Source: Beroe ovata
Taxonomy: Eukaryota; Ctenophora; Nuda; Beroida; Beroidae
Direction: 5' to 3'
DNA length: 37,692 bases
Assembly (NCBI GenBank): GCA_946803715.1
Contig: CAMPET010000035.1
Location: 253,390 to 291,081 of the forward strand
The notes below the pieces were generated by a model that had not been told where the DNA came from, made no database searches, and worked only from the letters and a program-made list of their open reading frames with translations. This document shows, one piece after another, positions 1 to 13,630 of this stretch (position 1 is the first letter of the stretch; each line of letters opens with the position of its first letter). The position numbers and the translations under genes were made by a program.

Positions 1-56
1 ACACGCACACACACACACACTCACATACACACACACACACACACTCACATACACAC
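1..56. repeat. (CA)n microsatellite at left edge
   Basis: Imperfect CA dinucleotide tract that begins at base 1. The right edge of the window ends in a similar tract, which suggests that the sequence was cut or that assembly stopped at microsatellites. Confidence 0.9.
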
Positions 57-2486
57 AAATAATGTGCCGGATGAGGCAGACCTCCTGCAGATTTTGCGCG
101 CATTAAGTAGGTATAACAGCTCTAAACCGTGATATGAGGACATGATGAGTAGAATTGCATGATGCAAGAAGAAGAGAAGAACAAGAGCTTGTTCTAATGC
201 AGTCGATGTCGCTAACGTGACATGAGATATGAGAAAAACGTCCCTCGACACTAACTCAGCGGTAATTAGTCTGACTTAAATCAAGTCCATTAATGTCAGC
301 ATCCCGCCATAATGCACTGCGTTTGTGAGTGTGTGTGTCTGTGTGTGTGTGTGTGTGAGTGTGTGTGTAAGTGTGTGTGTAAGTGTGTTATACAGGATAA
401 TATCCACTAAATACAGGCCACACGTTACTGCAACCAGTGCAGACCAAATTCGAACTTCATACATTGTGTTGCAGATACAACATCACTGCAGTATAGATCC
501 TACAGAGCTACAGGGAGCTAGAGTATGATATGAGCGTTTAGTTAATTCATTATCCTCCTATTGTCATGCCAAATTATCTTCACAAATTATCTTGTCTGAT
601 ATTTGTTAAGATACCACAATGCCGTATACGTACAGATGTCCAAATGTCCATCACGATTTGATCAAGGTGTGGCGGCTACTCAAGATAACAAGTGGCACTG
701 TATAAAAATGGATAAACGCGTTAAATTGTTCTAATCGTATACCGAATACATATGTCATTCATATATTTCTGAGAAAAATAACCACACATGAAGAAGGGGA
801 ATCCTAAAAGATAAACATGGCTTTGAAAAACTGTGCTTATTCTCATACTTATTCTCATACCGCTCTATGCAAAGAGATTATTAAACTGAGAGAAGAGGAC
901 GTAAAAAGGCACAAACGCGGAGCAGGTAAGACAGGACAGGCCGACATGAGAGAAAAACATATAGAGGTCGGATATTTATGCGTTTTCTGAAATCAGTGAC
1001 CGCGAAAATTAGTGACCCACACGTACACTCCTACCGCAGGTGATAGGATTATTATAGATCAGACCGAATTATCAGACTAAATTAACATACATGGTGTTGA
1101 CAGTGTTTTCTTCTGAAAATAAAGTCAGATAATGATGGAAATGCTTGCGCAGGTATGATCCCCGCCGCGCACTATCGCACATTCCTAACTTTTGACTGCA
1201 CAGCTATTTGATCGGTATAAGGTCATCCCTATAGATGATGTAACGGCCAACAAGCACTATCGACGATATGATCGAATTTCCGCTCAATTTATCATATTGT
1301 GTGAATTGGAACCTCAGCCAGCATCAGTGGTATTTCAATTAACTAGGTTGATAAGAATGCCATGGTAAGTACCAGTTAGGACTAACTGCGGACTAACAAG
1401 ACAACCCTCGCGACTCCAAGCGGACTAAATATTTGGACTGACATTGACAATGCCCCAGAAAATAACACGGACTAACCTCGAAGCGGACTAACTAGTGACT
1501 ATAGGACTGACAATGCCCCGGGCTATAACACAGACTATAACACGGACTATAACACAGACTGACCACGGACTATAACATGGACTTACCTCGCAGCGGAGCG
1601 CAGGATTCGTGTGCTGTTTTACCGCCGTTAGCAGCAGCTTGTAGCAACACTTCCACCCGTCTCTCTTCTGTATTACCAGTCATCTATCAGTACTCGCGTC
1701 CTCATGATAAGTCACAGCTCTTGGTCGTCATAGAAATAACTTTGCAGAGAGGAAATTATCAGGGTTACAAGTGAAAATATAATATCTAGATACATGGTAT
1801 AGTCTACTCACCGATAAGAGATACCATAGTCCCAAAATTCAGCACATTATTATATCAGAGGAGTTGCAAGATATTTTTCGAAATATTTATCCGAATATTG
1901 CGAGATACAAAAAGTTATTCCGTTCAAAACATGTAAAAATGCCCAGCGAAAAATTTTAACGCTGCATCACAATGTAACACCTCGGGGAAACTTTAAAAAC
2001 GAGAACATATCGGACATATAAGGGTCTGTTGGGAGGTGTAGAGACTGTGTTTTAGACAACTTATGCATGTCAACTTAGTAACAATACCAAAATAATAGCA
2101 AATTATACATGCAGAACTTACAAAAAACAATAAATCGATGATAAAGTGATAAAGGTTGGCAGAGCCAAAATCTGTTCAACTATCATCTTATTATAGGCCA
2201 ATGATCACCATTTTATAGTTCATGCAATGAGTTGTATAAACCAAATACACGGGTAGGCGGGTGAGCGCATATTCCCACAAGCGGAGGAGATTTCTAGTGA
2301 ACGAGATCAGATGTCGATCGCAGGTAGGAGATATTCATCCCGTGGGAGAATTATACCAGATAGAATGTTAATTGTATTGTACGCTATATCAAGCTAGATG
2401 TAGTGGTTCACCCAGCTATAATACCATTAGCTCGACATTAGGAGCTATGGCAAATCTACTGAGGGAATGATGCGATGGAAGAAGAA

Positions 2487-2518
<32 letters not shown>

Positions 2519-3629
2519 TGTTTGTGTGTGTGTACATGACACCACTAGAACATTAGTCAGGGGACACAACTGATCGGCTTGTACTACAGAATGCAGTAGT
2601 GCACGTGCAGAGCGTTGTCGATGCCGCGCGCCGCGCAGCAATACGCCGTCAATATTCATTGCAGCGTGATTCTCTCTGGATTATGATTGGAGTTCCACAG
2701 ATATAATATTATGCAGTGGAATTTGAATGACAAACATGGACTATAAATACATATCCGGTGTTCTTAATGCTGGGTATGCGAATAATTAGTATGATATTCA
2801 AAGAAAAACCCGCAAAAAGACTGATTAAATGTATGATTGATAGAAGGGCACAACAAAAACTAGGATTTATACTGTCATACTGAGGGTCTGACATACATAG
2901 CAGTGATGCAAAGTAAAAGTATATGCTCGGAAATCCCATCACATAGCGCCGTCGAGGAATTGGAATATGGTGAAATGAAGCAACCAAAAACGTTTATTAG
3001 TTGGTCTTATAAGAGACCAAATTACAAAACATTGAGAATTGCATTATCCGCTCTCACGGATCTGCATGATGAGACCAAATGTAATCGTTTGAAAGTATCC
3101 CGATCCTTGCTATGAAATTAAACTATGAATCGCAATAACTAATAAATAAATAAAGCATTCTCGGCCAAGCAATAATAGCAAGCAGCAATCTTTAATAGAG
3201 CGATTTTTGGCCAAACATATATTGTTAGTGGTCCTAATTGACCAGGTCCCACTTGTACAATACCAACCTTTAAATTACAGGGGTTTTTGCTGGTGATCAG
3301 CGTCTATTATCAGTCACACAGATTAATGATTATGAGGGAGGGGGGGGGCAAATGTCTTTGTCCGCATAGTGAATTATCAGCATTGTCATAGAAAGAGGGA
3401 GACTAATGCAGTGACCAATCATTGACCGCGTTGTCGTGACCAATCAAAGCGTTCCTTCGCTCCACCCACTAATCTAGTGATCACCGGTGGGGCCATTTTA
3501 CCGAGAGCAGGGGGTGGCGGGGGGCATTAGTGGGGATAGAGGAGAATGTGGATTAGTTTTCATACTTCGCAGTACATAAATTACACCACAAGAGCATTAT
3601 CTACTACAATTTAATCCAAATAGCCATTC
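57..3629. other. gene-poor region with short repeats
   Basis: No convincing exon was found on either strand. The stretch contains (GT)n tracts at about 328-388 and 2486-2532, a degenerate GGACTAAC-type repeat at about 1376-1590, and a short poly-G run near 3340-3350. Open frames here are short, low in complexity or crossed by microsatellites. Confidence 0.6.
1376..1590. repeat. degenerate GGACTAAC / ACTATAACAC repeat
   Basis: Many imperfect copies of GGACTAAC, GGACTGAC and CACGGACTATAACA are strung together. A longer element containing GGACTGACAATGCCCC occurs twice. It looks like a decayed minisatellite; no coding potential was recognised. Confidence 0.6.
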
Positions 3630-3704
3630 AGCAAATGACACCGACAGCAGTTACCAATGACCATGGACCATGGTCATTGGTAACTGCTGTCGGTGTCATT
3701 TGCT
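3630..3704. repeat. perfect palindrome, 37-bp arms, 1-nt centre
   Basis: Left arm 3630-3666 and right arm 3668-3704 are exact reverse complements around the single base A at 3667. The core reads CCATGGACCATGG. It would form a long hairpin as RNA, or a cruciform as DNA. It lies immediately next to a second perfect palindrome. Confidence 0.95.
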
Positions 3705-3757
3705 GGTGTCAATGAAAACTGGTACCATGGTCCATGGTACCAGTTTTCATTGACACC
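3705..3757. repeat. second perfect palindrome, 26-bp arms
   Basis: Left arm 3705-3730 and right arm 3732-3757 are exact reverse complements around T at 3731. The core CCATGGTCCATGG is the reverse complement of the core of the first palindrome. A degenerate partial copy of the arm (AGTTTTCACTGATC...CATTGACAC) follows to about 3786. Confidence 0.95.
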
Positions 3758-6700
3758 AGTTTTCACTGATCCCGTTCTCATTGACACAAGAAAAGGAATA
3801 CTAAAATAAGGGAAAGACAAAACGCTATGGGATATCATAAATATAACACCGCCGCCACCGCTTGTTAAATTTCACGGTGATACTTGTTTGAACGTTAACA
3901 ACCGTGACCAAAGTGTTACCACAACCTGATCACCCTAGCACGCGTCCTGCAGTGTGTCTACAGCCAGGTAATTACAACTTCACACCTCTGCGGTTCGCCA
4001 CTTCGGCGGCGGTGAGATTTACTGATCACACCTTCCATAATCACGCTTATAATTTCGCATCTTCATCACATGTACCTAATCACAGCACATATTATATAAC
4101 TAATAGCTTAATAGTAAACTTCTTCCATTGTCTCTTCTAACTAGATCACGTGTTCTTCACACTCGTTTTATACTTCCTTTGATGGAAACTGCCGAAAGCG
4201 CCGTGGATCATTACTGCAATTTTCTATCAAACCGTTATTATTTCATCCCATGTGTTAAAGTGTAAACAGCTAAACAGAGAAATAATTAAGGCTGAACTTG
4301 CTCGATATAATTACTACTAAATTATGTTGTCTCTGCAGTGCTGCGAGCAGTAAAGCATGGTAAATTAGGATCAGACTAGAATTAAATAATTAAACGTAGG
4401 TAATCATAGAGCAACAACAATTAGTTCTCTCGGTGATTTACGACTCTGCAAATGTATGTGTGTTACAGTGCATGATAATACTGCTCACACACATGGTTTT
4501 ACACGGTATGCTGAAGTTTTAATCAATTACAAAACAATGAAAATGTGTTCTATGTTGTGATATCACAAAATAAGAATATCAATTAATGGAATGCAATTCA
4601 ATGGTTTAATTAATCATGTTTAATTAATGTTTAATTGATTATGATGATTTCCATCCTTCATCGAATCACACGAAGAGAATCCTATTTTAGGTCACATTAT
4701 CAAACAAAATAAGCCTATAATACAACGTGTAAGACATTGCAATGTGCGAGGACTAAAAACTATAAAAACGGGACCAATGGACAAAAAGAGTGACAGCTGT
4801 TTTCGAGGCTACCTAGATTTCAACAACGTGGACTGTGTTACAAAAGTGTTTTTCAAAGAAACTGAATGTAGGTATTGACTGTTTGACAGCCTTGCGTCAT
4901 ATTGCAACAGCACAGTACTATAACTGTGTAGGTACAATACCAGCTACAGTTTTAGAAGTTTTCTGAACCCATTCAAGATATGAGAACTGAAATAAATAAT
5001 ACATAAATTCCTGGCACGCAGAGCAGCTATCATTAGTGCGGAATGGTCCAATAGCTATAGCTGCAAATTGCAATCTATTCATATTAGCAGGACTGAAGAA
5101 GACAAAGTAAACGAGAAACAGTACTACTACTACTAGTACTACAGTAGGTACATATTATGGTATCTGACACTCTATTACGTTGGTCCATATCACAGTCAAT
5201 TACATTCTTCATTCTGAGGCTTGTACCGAATTGAGTCCGAAAATGTAAAACGAAATATATATATATATCTCTCTACTTGTGGGTAGGCTACAATCGCAAT
5301 ACGCATCAATAACAAATCAGAATTTTAAAAAATGCTGGACCTTGCAACAAACTTTTTAAAGAGAGAAGTATTTTTGCGATGCTAAGCTCGATTCGGAGTT
5401 TAGAAAAAGCGACGTAAGACAGAAACAACGAAGAGGGCAAATTCGATACACAACTGTGATGTACGTCACAAAAAATGAGGTAACGAAATGACGAAATGGA
5501 ATTGCGCGGAAAGATGTCTGAAGGGTTCCGCGCGCGGTCCAACAAACTAGCTGCCCGTTGATTGGCTGATTGCATGTCACATGACATGCTATCAAGTGTG
5601 TCGAGGCTTATGTTTCAATCACTGATGTATACATTTCTTGTTCTGTAGCGTGTGTACTGTATACAATGTACTTCGTAACTTGTGTCGTGTGATGTACATT
5701 GATGAAACACATTTGCGATCGCCACACACCGTTTTATGAGGGACCTAGGTTGACTTTAAAAGACTGATTTTAAGAATATGACTTTTCTATATTCGGTCAC
5801 TATAGCCGTCAGGCGAATGCTACTCAACGTTAAGCCGCCCTCTACTATAACAAGGTATTTACTAGCAATCTATTCTCCTCGCGGAACAGTTTGAAATCAT
5901 TCAGTTCCACTGCTAGACTGTGGTTGTGATTGTAATTCATACCACCCACTAACTGATGCACTCCGCCGACTCCAAACTTCGGATCAGCGCGCTCTGCACA
6001 CTCCTGTAGTAGTGGAGTATGTTCCTTTTCCTATGTCTACATAATATGATCATTGATCGTGACCAAGCAAATAGTAATAGGTGTTTTCAGAAATCTATGT
6101 CTATTGGTCATGAAATAGTATGTCTATAACCAAATAGTGGCAGCTATAACCCAAAAAGTGGCAAATTGGACACCAGCTTTTGGTCAGAATCGTTCAACCC
6201 AGTTTATAATAGGCAAAAGTGTATCTACAACATTAGGCAGGGCATTCCCCATATAGATCCAATAAGATCTGCCCCAACTCAGTACAACACAGCTATCTTA
6301 TTGCGAAGTAGTATTGTCGATATGAAGAGGTGACGATATACGAGAGACAGCCATCCTGGCGACGCAGTGTGGGCCCCGTGCAGACTCAATCCTAATTAGA
6401 TATATCATCATCATCTGCTGCTGCTGGGGCCAGCGTGTTTTTGTACTATAACAATCATGCAATATCACAGCCCATGATCTGGTAATGAGCCCCTGCTGCG
6501 CGGGTCTATCACTATGACACCAATCTTGGTAAGTGGACTGAGAGCACACTTCTTAGAGTGAGGTTTATGATAACACATGATATCGCTAGGACACCCTCGG
6601 ATACTGCTATTGCCGTTAGAAGTGAATCTTCACTTCTTATTATAGGGGAATCAATCTAGAGATCGTGTAGACAGGTCTCATAAGTGATCGTGAGGTACAA

Positions 6701-7751
6701 GCAAGCAAATATCACGCTCAATGATAAGCGTTCGTTTACACTGATTTGTTTTGGGTCATTCTGCCCTTCCGTAGTATAAGGCACGGCCTATGAGCAGTGG
6801 GGTTAGCAGCTTCATGTTACCACTAGCTGTGTAAGAATGTCAGTTTAATTATGTTAACACACATAAGTACAGATATTTAATCATTAATCACGGCGCGGTT
6901 ACAAGCATAATCGTGGATATTTTAATATTTTATCACCAAACTTGATTAATCCCAAATATTTAGGGAAGTTAATCGTATATAGTGGCGAATATATAATTCT
7001 CAGGCTAATTCGTGCGAACTGCCCGCATAAAACAGTGTTCTAATCGAAGTTCACACAAACTCCCATGTTCGTTGCAGCTTATGATCTCTCGCAGTCAATT
7101 AACCAATTAATAATGATTCGAGCTAAATTCATATATGTGATAGAGTGCAGTTATCTTAGTATAACTACATATGATCCGTGGGCGACGAGAGCTCTGATTT
7201 AACGAGACTATGACCGTGTGCAGTAGTTAGGGGAGAGCATTTGCTTGTTCAGTGGGAAATGTCGGATAATGATCGACACTCACCGCGCCTGTCAAGTAGA
7301 GGCCAGCAGTCGTAGGTGTGTGTGTACGTAGGTATGCGTTTTTACACGTGTGATTGTGGGAGTGTGTTTTTAAGTGTGTATTTGAGAGCAATTTAGGCTA
7401 AGGCTTTTCAATTAAACTTCAGATGAAAAATTATATACCCCATGGGAATTGCACTAACAATAAAAAGATACAACAAGAGGTAAAATAATCGTGTTATCGA
7501 GTAGCTATTTCTGTAGAAATGAAAAAGCGCAAGATTCTGATCAAACTGTAATGTAGGTACTAGGTGCTAGGTACCGTTGGCAGGTACACTGAAGTAAGGT
7601 GAACGACTCATACTAGAAACAATACATCACAAGCTATATCACGACATATCCCGCAAATTGCACTGGATGCTAATTATAGATCAACAACCAAAATATGATA
7701 AAGAGGGAGAGAGGTAAGCTGTATTCAATATAATACACACAGTATAACATA

Positions 7752-7780
7752 CCGAGAGCTAGGAGGGGGTGGGGGGTGGN

Positions 7781-7842
<62 letters not shown>
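7752..7842. repeat. poly-G block, N, then a poly-C run of about 62 nt
   Basis: A G-rich run is followed by N at 7780 and then an uninterrupted C tract to 7842. This is a homopolymer around an assembly ambiguity. The poly-glycine reading frame on the minus strand is a by-product. Confidence 0.9.
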
Positions 7843-7843
<1 letters not shown>

Positions 7844-8576
7844 AGTGCACCGCACACGTACGATCATGAATAACAACGACAACAACAGAATGTTATGGAA
7901 CTCTTCATGTCCTGCACGCGCGCACTGCGCAGGTATAGCAACCTCGTGATACACCACTTCCACAATATATTGGTTCCTTGATAACTGCCCTCACATATAT
8001 AACATGCCGCCGTATACCTAAGTGGTGGTAGATTCCACTTCTGTCGATGTATATTATATACGAATAGGGCGTTGCTCACTCCCTCTCTTTCTTCTTCTCA
8101 GCTAGCTGTATATATTTATATTCATTATTATTAAGCATGAACTGTAATTCAGCCAAATGACCGAGTGCTATATGTAAACACACAAACACACACGGTTTAT
8201 ATAGAGAGGGAGTCTATGCAGGTATTTTAAGAAGAGAGGTATAAAGTATATTAGATGAAATATGCAAAGTAGGAACCAAGGCAGAACTCTGTACCACTCC
8301 CCTCCTCACACAAATTCATTTCCTCCATCCTCATCCCATTCCCATCTTCATTTAGGGCTCAGTTAGTGGGAAGAGCATTCGGGCGTGTATCTAGCCAATA
8401 TAATAGTTAATGATAATTAATACTAAATACCGGTAGTATTAGCTTATTGTTTGTTAGAAAATAGGCCCGAAGTTTGCTGGGCTTTATTTCAACTTACAGT
8501 AATCACTGCATTGAAGCTTGCAAAGTAGATATAAATAGATGGTATGACGAAGTAGGGTAGTATCTGAATCGATGGA

Positions 8577-8651
8577 ATATCCATAACTTGAAGTGATATC
8601 CATAACTTGAAGTGATATCCATAACTTGAAGTGATATCCATAACTTGAAGT
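8577..8651. repeat. 19-bp tandem repeat, 4 copies
   Basis: The unit ATATCCATAACTTGAAGTG is repeated head to tail four times with almost no divergence, so it is a young minisatellite. The tandem peptide pattern in the minus-strand open frame across it is a by-product. Confidence 0.9.
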
Positions 8652-10489
8652 AATAGCGTGTCGACTGTAAACTCGATGGTGTGAAAAACCCTACCATCAT
8701 CTGGAGACTTGACTGACTTTCTGTTTTAACGCATAATCAAAGTCAAAAAGACTGTTTATTTTCTACCGGGTGAAAAAGTCCACGGATAAGCAAGGACTCT
8801 CCAATGTAAGAATGTAGGATATATAATCCTAATGAGAGGGCTGCTGAGTTACCTGCTCCACGGAGCTGCAGGATAATTTGGTCTGACCCCACCCCTCTGA
8901 ACATGGAAAAACTGCGTCGACAATAGCACATCTCCCCCCTCTCACAAGCTACAAATCCTTGTTAATTACAATCGCAGTTACAAGCTAGCATTGTTATACA
9001 CATGATAATATACTAGAGAAATAGCATTGATGTCGGGTGTGGGGCAAATAAGAGGCTAGACAATACAGCAGCTGCTGTTGTAGCTTTATTGCTAGGGAAT
9101 AATCCGTCCACCACACACACACAAAAGCACGTAGATTATAGTCTCATCGAAAGTAAGATGTGCGTGCGCGACATTATATATTCCCATGAGCATATTTTAT
9201 CGAAATTCGACAAACACGTTTTCACTAGACAGTCTAAATGTGTATTGCCGGGTCAAAACGTGTGATCCTTCGTCCACCAGCGGACCACCTAGTGGAAGTG
9301 ATTGACACTAATCATCCCACGTGGGATACTTTGACGTAACACTTCTGTTCATTGATATTTCGCACCAGCGTTCAGACGAATGTGACCCGAAAAACTAACC
9401 AAAATAGCTGTCAAACAAAATTGCTACAAAAATGTTCAGAATAAACATGAAATATGAATCTGTGAATTTTCACCAATCTTCATCTTGGTCAAAATCAGAA
9501 TGCCCCCTCAAAGGATAATGGAAGATCGAATAGGCTTCCTTTTTATTTTAAGGCGTATACAAGTCATGGTCAGTTGTTGCATTTTAGAGTATTAATCGAA
9601 ATCTGAAAAATAGCAACAGTATAGAATTTATCTCGCTCCCGTGGGCTTTTTTTGCCCGATTTTTCGGGATTTTAAAAACCTTTGCAATGTTGATCTGCGC
9701 AAAAATTACAACTCAAATTTGCTGAAAAACTTGCAAGATCCAAGAAGAAAAGTATAAATACGCTCACTCCATCTCACTAGTCGCCCACTAGCTATCCTGA
9801 TTATGATCGACATGAAATTATCATGATGTTATAATTACAGTACTGGCCTGACTGTAATGATACACGATTGATCCACACTTCCCATGAAATTGCCCGGTTC
9901 TTAGCAGACAGCTTATCGGATAAAATGTAAATTATACCTTGAAAACATTTAAAATCTACATAAACATATGAAGTGTTTTCAGGCAGACGTTTTAAAAATC
10001 GGGATATGTCGACGTTATGTCATTATGATCACCGATCAATGAATATGTAGCGATATAGATTTGACAAATGATAATTTGACTGGCGGCATGTATCAAAATG
10101 TTAAACATATTTAAAATAAAACCAACTAGGATAGAGGACGACATTTTTCGTGAAAACACACCAATTATAGCTAGTGAAAATCATGTCCAATTTGTCTAAA
10201 ACTTAAAGGATGTCCCTTTTCCAATGTCCGAGAAACGCCCTTTTCTTGGAACTAAAAAAATGACCGCTCTTTTTCTTTTGTGGTCGACAGATAATCACCA
10301 AAACAATTTTGACGCTCACTTCCATACATATGCCACGCCCATTTTGACCTTTTCTCAGCTTTTACAGCTTAGATATAATAAGTACTTTTCCTGTCATAAT
10401 AGTTAATTTAAATTAGTAACTGTTATGTTACTAAGTAACAATAGGATAGCTAGAATGAGGCGTTTTATCCATATGAGGACCCACCCCAC

Positions 10490-10612
10490 TTGATTATCAC
10501 TAATCTGCAAATGTGCTTCCTGCATCCGTTTCCTCTTATAGGATTGGGTGATTTCTGAAGAACTGGGGCGTCTTCCCCAGGGAGATGTAAAACCCATTGA
10601 ATTTGACGACTC
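10490..10612 (-). CDS. possible internal coding exon, unidentified
   Basis: On the minus strand a clean acceptor (GATTGCAG) at 10613 opens a 41-codon phase-0 frame. It is rich in Ser, Arg, Lys and Gln, contains a basic KRKRMQ stretch, and ends at CAA before a weak GT donor. The composition looks like a nuclear or disordered protein segment. I could not find neighbouring exons or name the family, and a chance open frame remains possible. Confidence 0.22.
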
Positions 10613-11673
10613 CTGCAATCACGAATTCTCAGCTATAACAGACGGAAGTGTCTAGTAAAAGAGTGTTCGCCAGCTACAAGTGCACGGGGCCGCTACGCAG
10701 ACACAGCAATCTAGTATGATCGTTATAACATATACTACGATCTCATTCTCACGTATAGCTAGCTAGGATCTATCGCATGTTGTCGCTCTAGGGAAGGAGT
10801 GAGAGAGAGAGAGCTATACTATGGATTATGAGCTGTTGGCTAACGATCTGTATAATATATATCGTGAACCCAGTCATGTGAATATATGCCCATACAGAAT
10901 AAATTGCGCTCAGTTTAATTATTATCGTGCGATAACGAGCAGCCTAGGATCTCGTGAAGCATGAACAGCTATGAGCTCTCATTTATAAAGCTCCGCGGGT
11001 GTGGATTTACGCGAACGTTCTCAGGTATTGGGCTATGATATCCAGGTCGATACTGTGCCTGGTGCGATACAGAATTGAACTATGAACGATCGGAAAGTTA
11101 ATAGATTTCACAGAAACCAAGGTTAAATTGAACTTTGGAGAATAAGTAAGAAAGTTCAAGATGCAATTTCCCCACCATGTCGCAAGAGAAAAAAAGTAAA
11201 AATTTGAAAATACGCGTTTTTAAGTGATAAACTGGAATAAAATATGCTTTATATTGTGTACGAAGACCTCGATGTATTGAGGGAGTCATCAACTTTTCAC
11301 AGCGATTATGAGCGTTTACATATTATTTTGTGTATATTATTGCAGAACTGACAATAATTAAAGTGGTATATACGCCACACGCTATTTATGAGCTATACTT
11401 TCCATTCCAGTATTCGTAGGCAATTAGCCGATTAGGACTGTCTAACTTAAAACTGACGCAAGGATAGGCGACTTCATACTGATTGTTTAACTATAGCACC
11501 GCGTACGATCCTCACTTGACGAGTGCTTTTTGCAAATACTCATGCAAAGCTGTAAGGGCATGCTTTAGTGCTCATATTGCACCCATCCGACATTTTGAGA
11601 CCTAGCTCATTTAAGGACAAAAAGTGCATTCCGATTTGCATTTTTCAGCGCAATTTTTTGCAATTTGAGCACT

Positions 11674-11949
11674 ATGTATCCCTGTCAATTACCTTTACTG
11701 ACAGGATTTATCTGTGGCGGGGACTGCAAACTGCGCAATATTACCGAGACATGGGGATTGAAATTGAAAAGCCTGAGCCATGTCGAGTTACTAAAGAGAA
11801 GAGAAGTCTGGGTACACAGTGCACAAATCTTGCATAACGTATTCTATAGGAACTGGAAGTATGAACTGAAAATTATTTGCAAATCTGATCAATATGATAT
11901 TATGGAATCTATGCGTTCGTTAACTCATGCACTGGCGAAATCCCAATGA
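11674..11949 (+). other. uncertain ORF of 91 codons
   Basis: An ATG-initiated open frame (MYPCQLPLL start) has mixed, protein-like composition and ends in TGA. Another open frame overlaps it on the same strand at 11568-11837, so at most one can be real. No splice context or family was recognised. It could be an orphan exon, a decayed gene fragment or chance. Confidence 0.12.
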
Positions 11950-13070
11950 ATATATGTTATTTGGGGAACTGAAATCCTATGAATTTACCAAACTGGAATC
12001 AAGGCGGTTTCCCAGAATTAGACCGTCCTGCAGTAATCAAGAGATGCAATCAAGTGATGTAGAATGTAGAATGTGGATATTGTCTACCAATAAGAGAATA
12101 AACTTACATATGACAAGCATGAAAATATGGTAATCCTTTCAGCATTCTTGAATAGAGACGGAAGAATTTGAGTATTTGTCATGAGAGTGATAACAACACT
12201 CAACCTTGATACTAGTTTCTCAACCTTTAACCACCTTGACCTTCTACAGCTTCAGCAGTACAATCTACTGCATACTGCAGTGCAGTATAAGGACCTTTGC
12301 CTATTTATACTGCTTGCCAGCAATCAGACAAAGGGAGCTCGAAGGCCTCGATAAGCATGCAGACAAACGGGAACTTCAGTAACTTGGGTGAAGTTATGTC
12401 ACTTGCTAGTGCAACTCATCGGCATCTCATTTTCAGTTATCATAGGAGCGATATTCGCCTTCCCAGTGCGTTAGTACTTAAACCATCTACATCGATGCCT
12501 TGCCAAAAACGTTCAATGTAAGGGGGTTAGAACAGATAAGCGTTTTCTTAGATCATTTGGAAAGGTCAAATGTGAAATAGAGGTGGAAATGGGTTACTTT
12601 AAGTTGTGCAGTTTTAACATTAGTTTTCTGTCCTCTTAGGTTTTCATTTCGGAAGCACTAAGCTCTCGCAAGGTAGTATAATAATGCTCACGTTTTCAAT
12701 TTCATGACCATGAGTTGCAGAAGCCAGAATTCCATTGTTTTCATGTGCCCTGGTACCCTCGACTATCATTAAAACCCAATTTATGGGGCACAATTATAAC
12801 AGGGAAGCCCATGAATTCATTGCTGTAGGATCGCAAAGAAAAGCTGCCGCCCATAAGTTATAGCAACGCCTTTGTTCTAGCCTGCTAGAAATCCGCCATT
12901 TTTAGGGTGGGTTGTTATAATTACTTTGCAGAAGCCTCGCCCTGATCACAAAATATGTGCTTCAGGTGGGGTAGGGAATTAATAGCCCACGACTCCAGCC
13001 TATAATCCTATATGCTAAAGTGCAGGCACGAGGCTTGGTACAGATTTGTCCACCACTAAAGGGCATCCCG

Positions 13071-13074
13071 CGTG

Positions 13075-13106
<32 letters not shown>

Positions 13107-13180
13107 CTGTGTGTGAGAGAGAGATAGTGTGGGTGGGTGTGTGGTAGTGTTTGGATGTATGTTAGTGGGTGTGTGAGTGA
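13071..13180. repeat. (GT)n-rich microsatellite
   Basis: GT tract grading into GTGGGTGT and GAGAGA sequence. The His/Thr-rich minus-strand open frames across it are artefacts of the repeat. Confidence 0.85.
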
Positions 13181-13630
13181 TATGGGAGTAGACGACAATC
13201 AAGGAATAAGGAAAGAAAGAGAGTGAGGGAAGGGAGAGGGGATGCAATGCATGCCGCGTTGAGTGCCTAACAAGCTACTGTATGCACTTGCCACAGGGAA
13301 GAAGTGATAGCGAAGTTAGGTTTTCAGGGGAGATGAAAGTCGGTAAACAGGGTGGTACAAGGTTTACAGAACTGCTTAATGACACTCCCTAACACTACAC
13401 AAGGAAGAGGAGATGTGACATCACACGTTTGTATGCATGTATAATGATATACGCACCGCGCACTACTACTTCATCAGCTATAACTGCATCCTATTTAAGT
13501 CATCTGTGGAAAATGAGCCGTATAAATTTTAATTATGAACGTTATTTTACTCTATACCTTTTAGACGCAATATAGATTGATTTTCTTGACTCTTGTCAAG
13601 GAGGCTCTCTTACGCAGAGCTCAATCCAGT

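Larger units (their letters stand above)
3790..10480. other. gene-poor region
   Basis: No exon with matching splice sites and a recognisable protein was found. Contents noted are a poly-G/poly-C junction with an N at 7752-7842, a four-copy 19-bp tandem repeat at 8577-8651, and scattered AT-rich sequence. Open frames of 60-97 codons occur on both strands but look random or follow low-complexity DNA. Confidence 0.55.

Noticed and set aside
276-528. Open frames on both strands with Thr/His or Val/Cys repeats
   Set aside because: They are created by a (GT)n microsatellite. The same applies at 2456-2659, 12962-13247, 19440-19600 and 37490-37687.
7670-7963. Minus-strand frame with poly-glycine
   Set aside because: It is the translation of the poly-C run at an N; flanking codons show no coding character.
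8503-8700. Minus-strand frame with repeated peptide (SSYGYHFKLW)
   Set aside because: It comes from the 19-bp tandem repeat and has no gene context.
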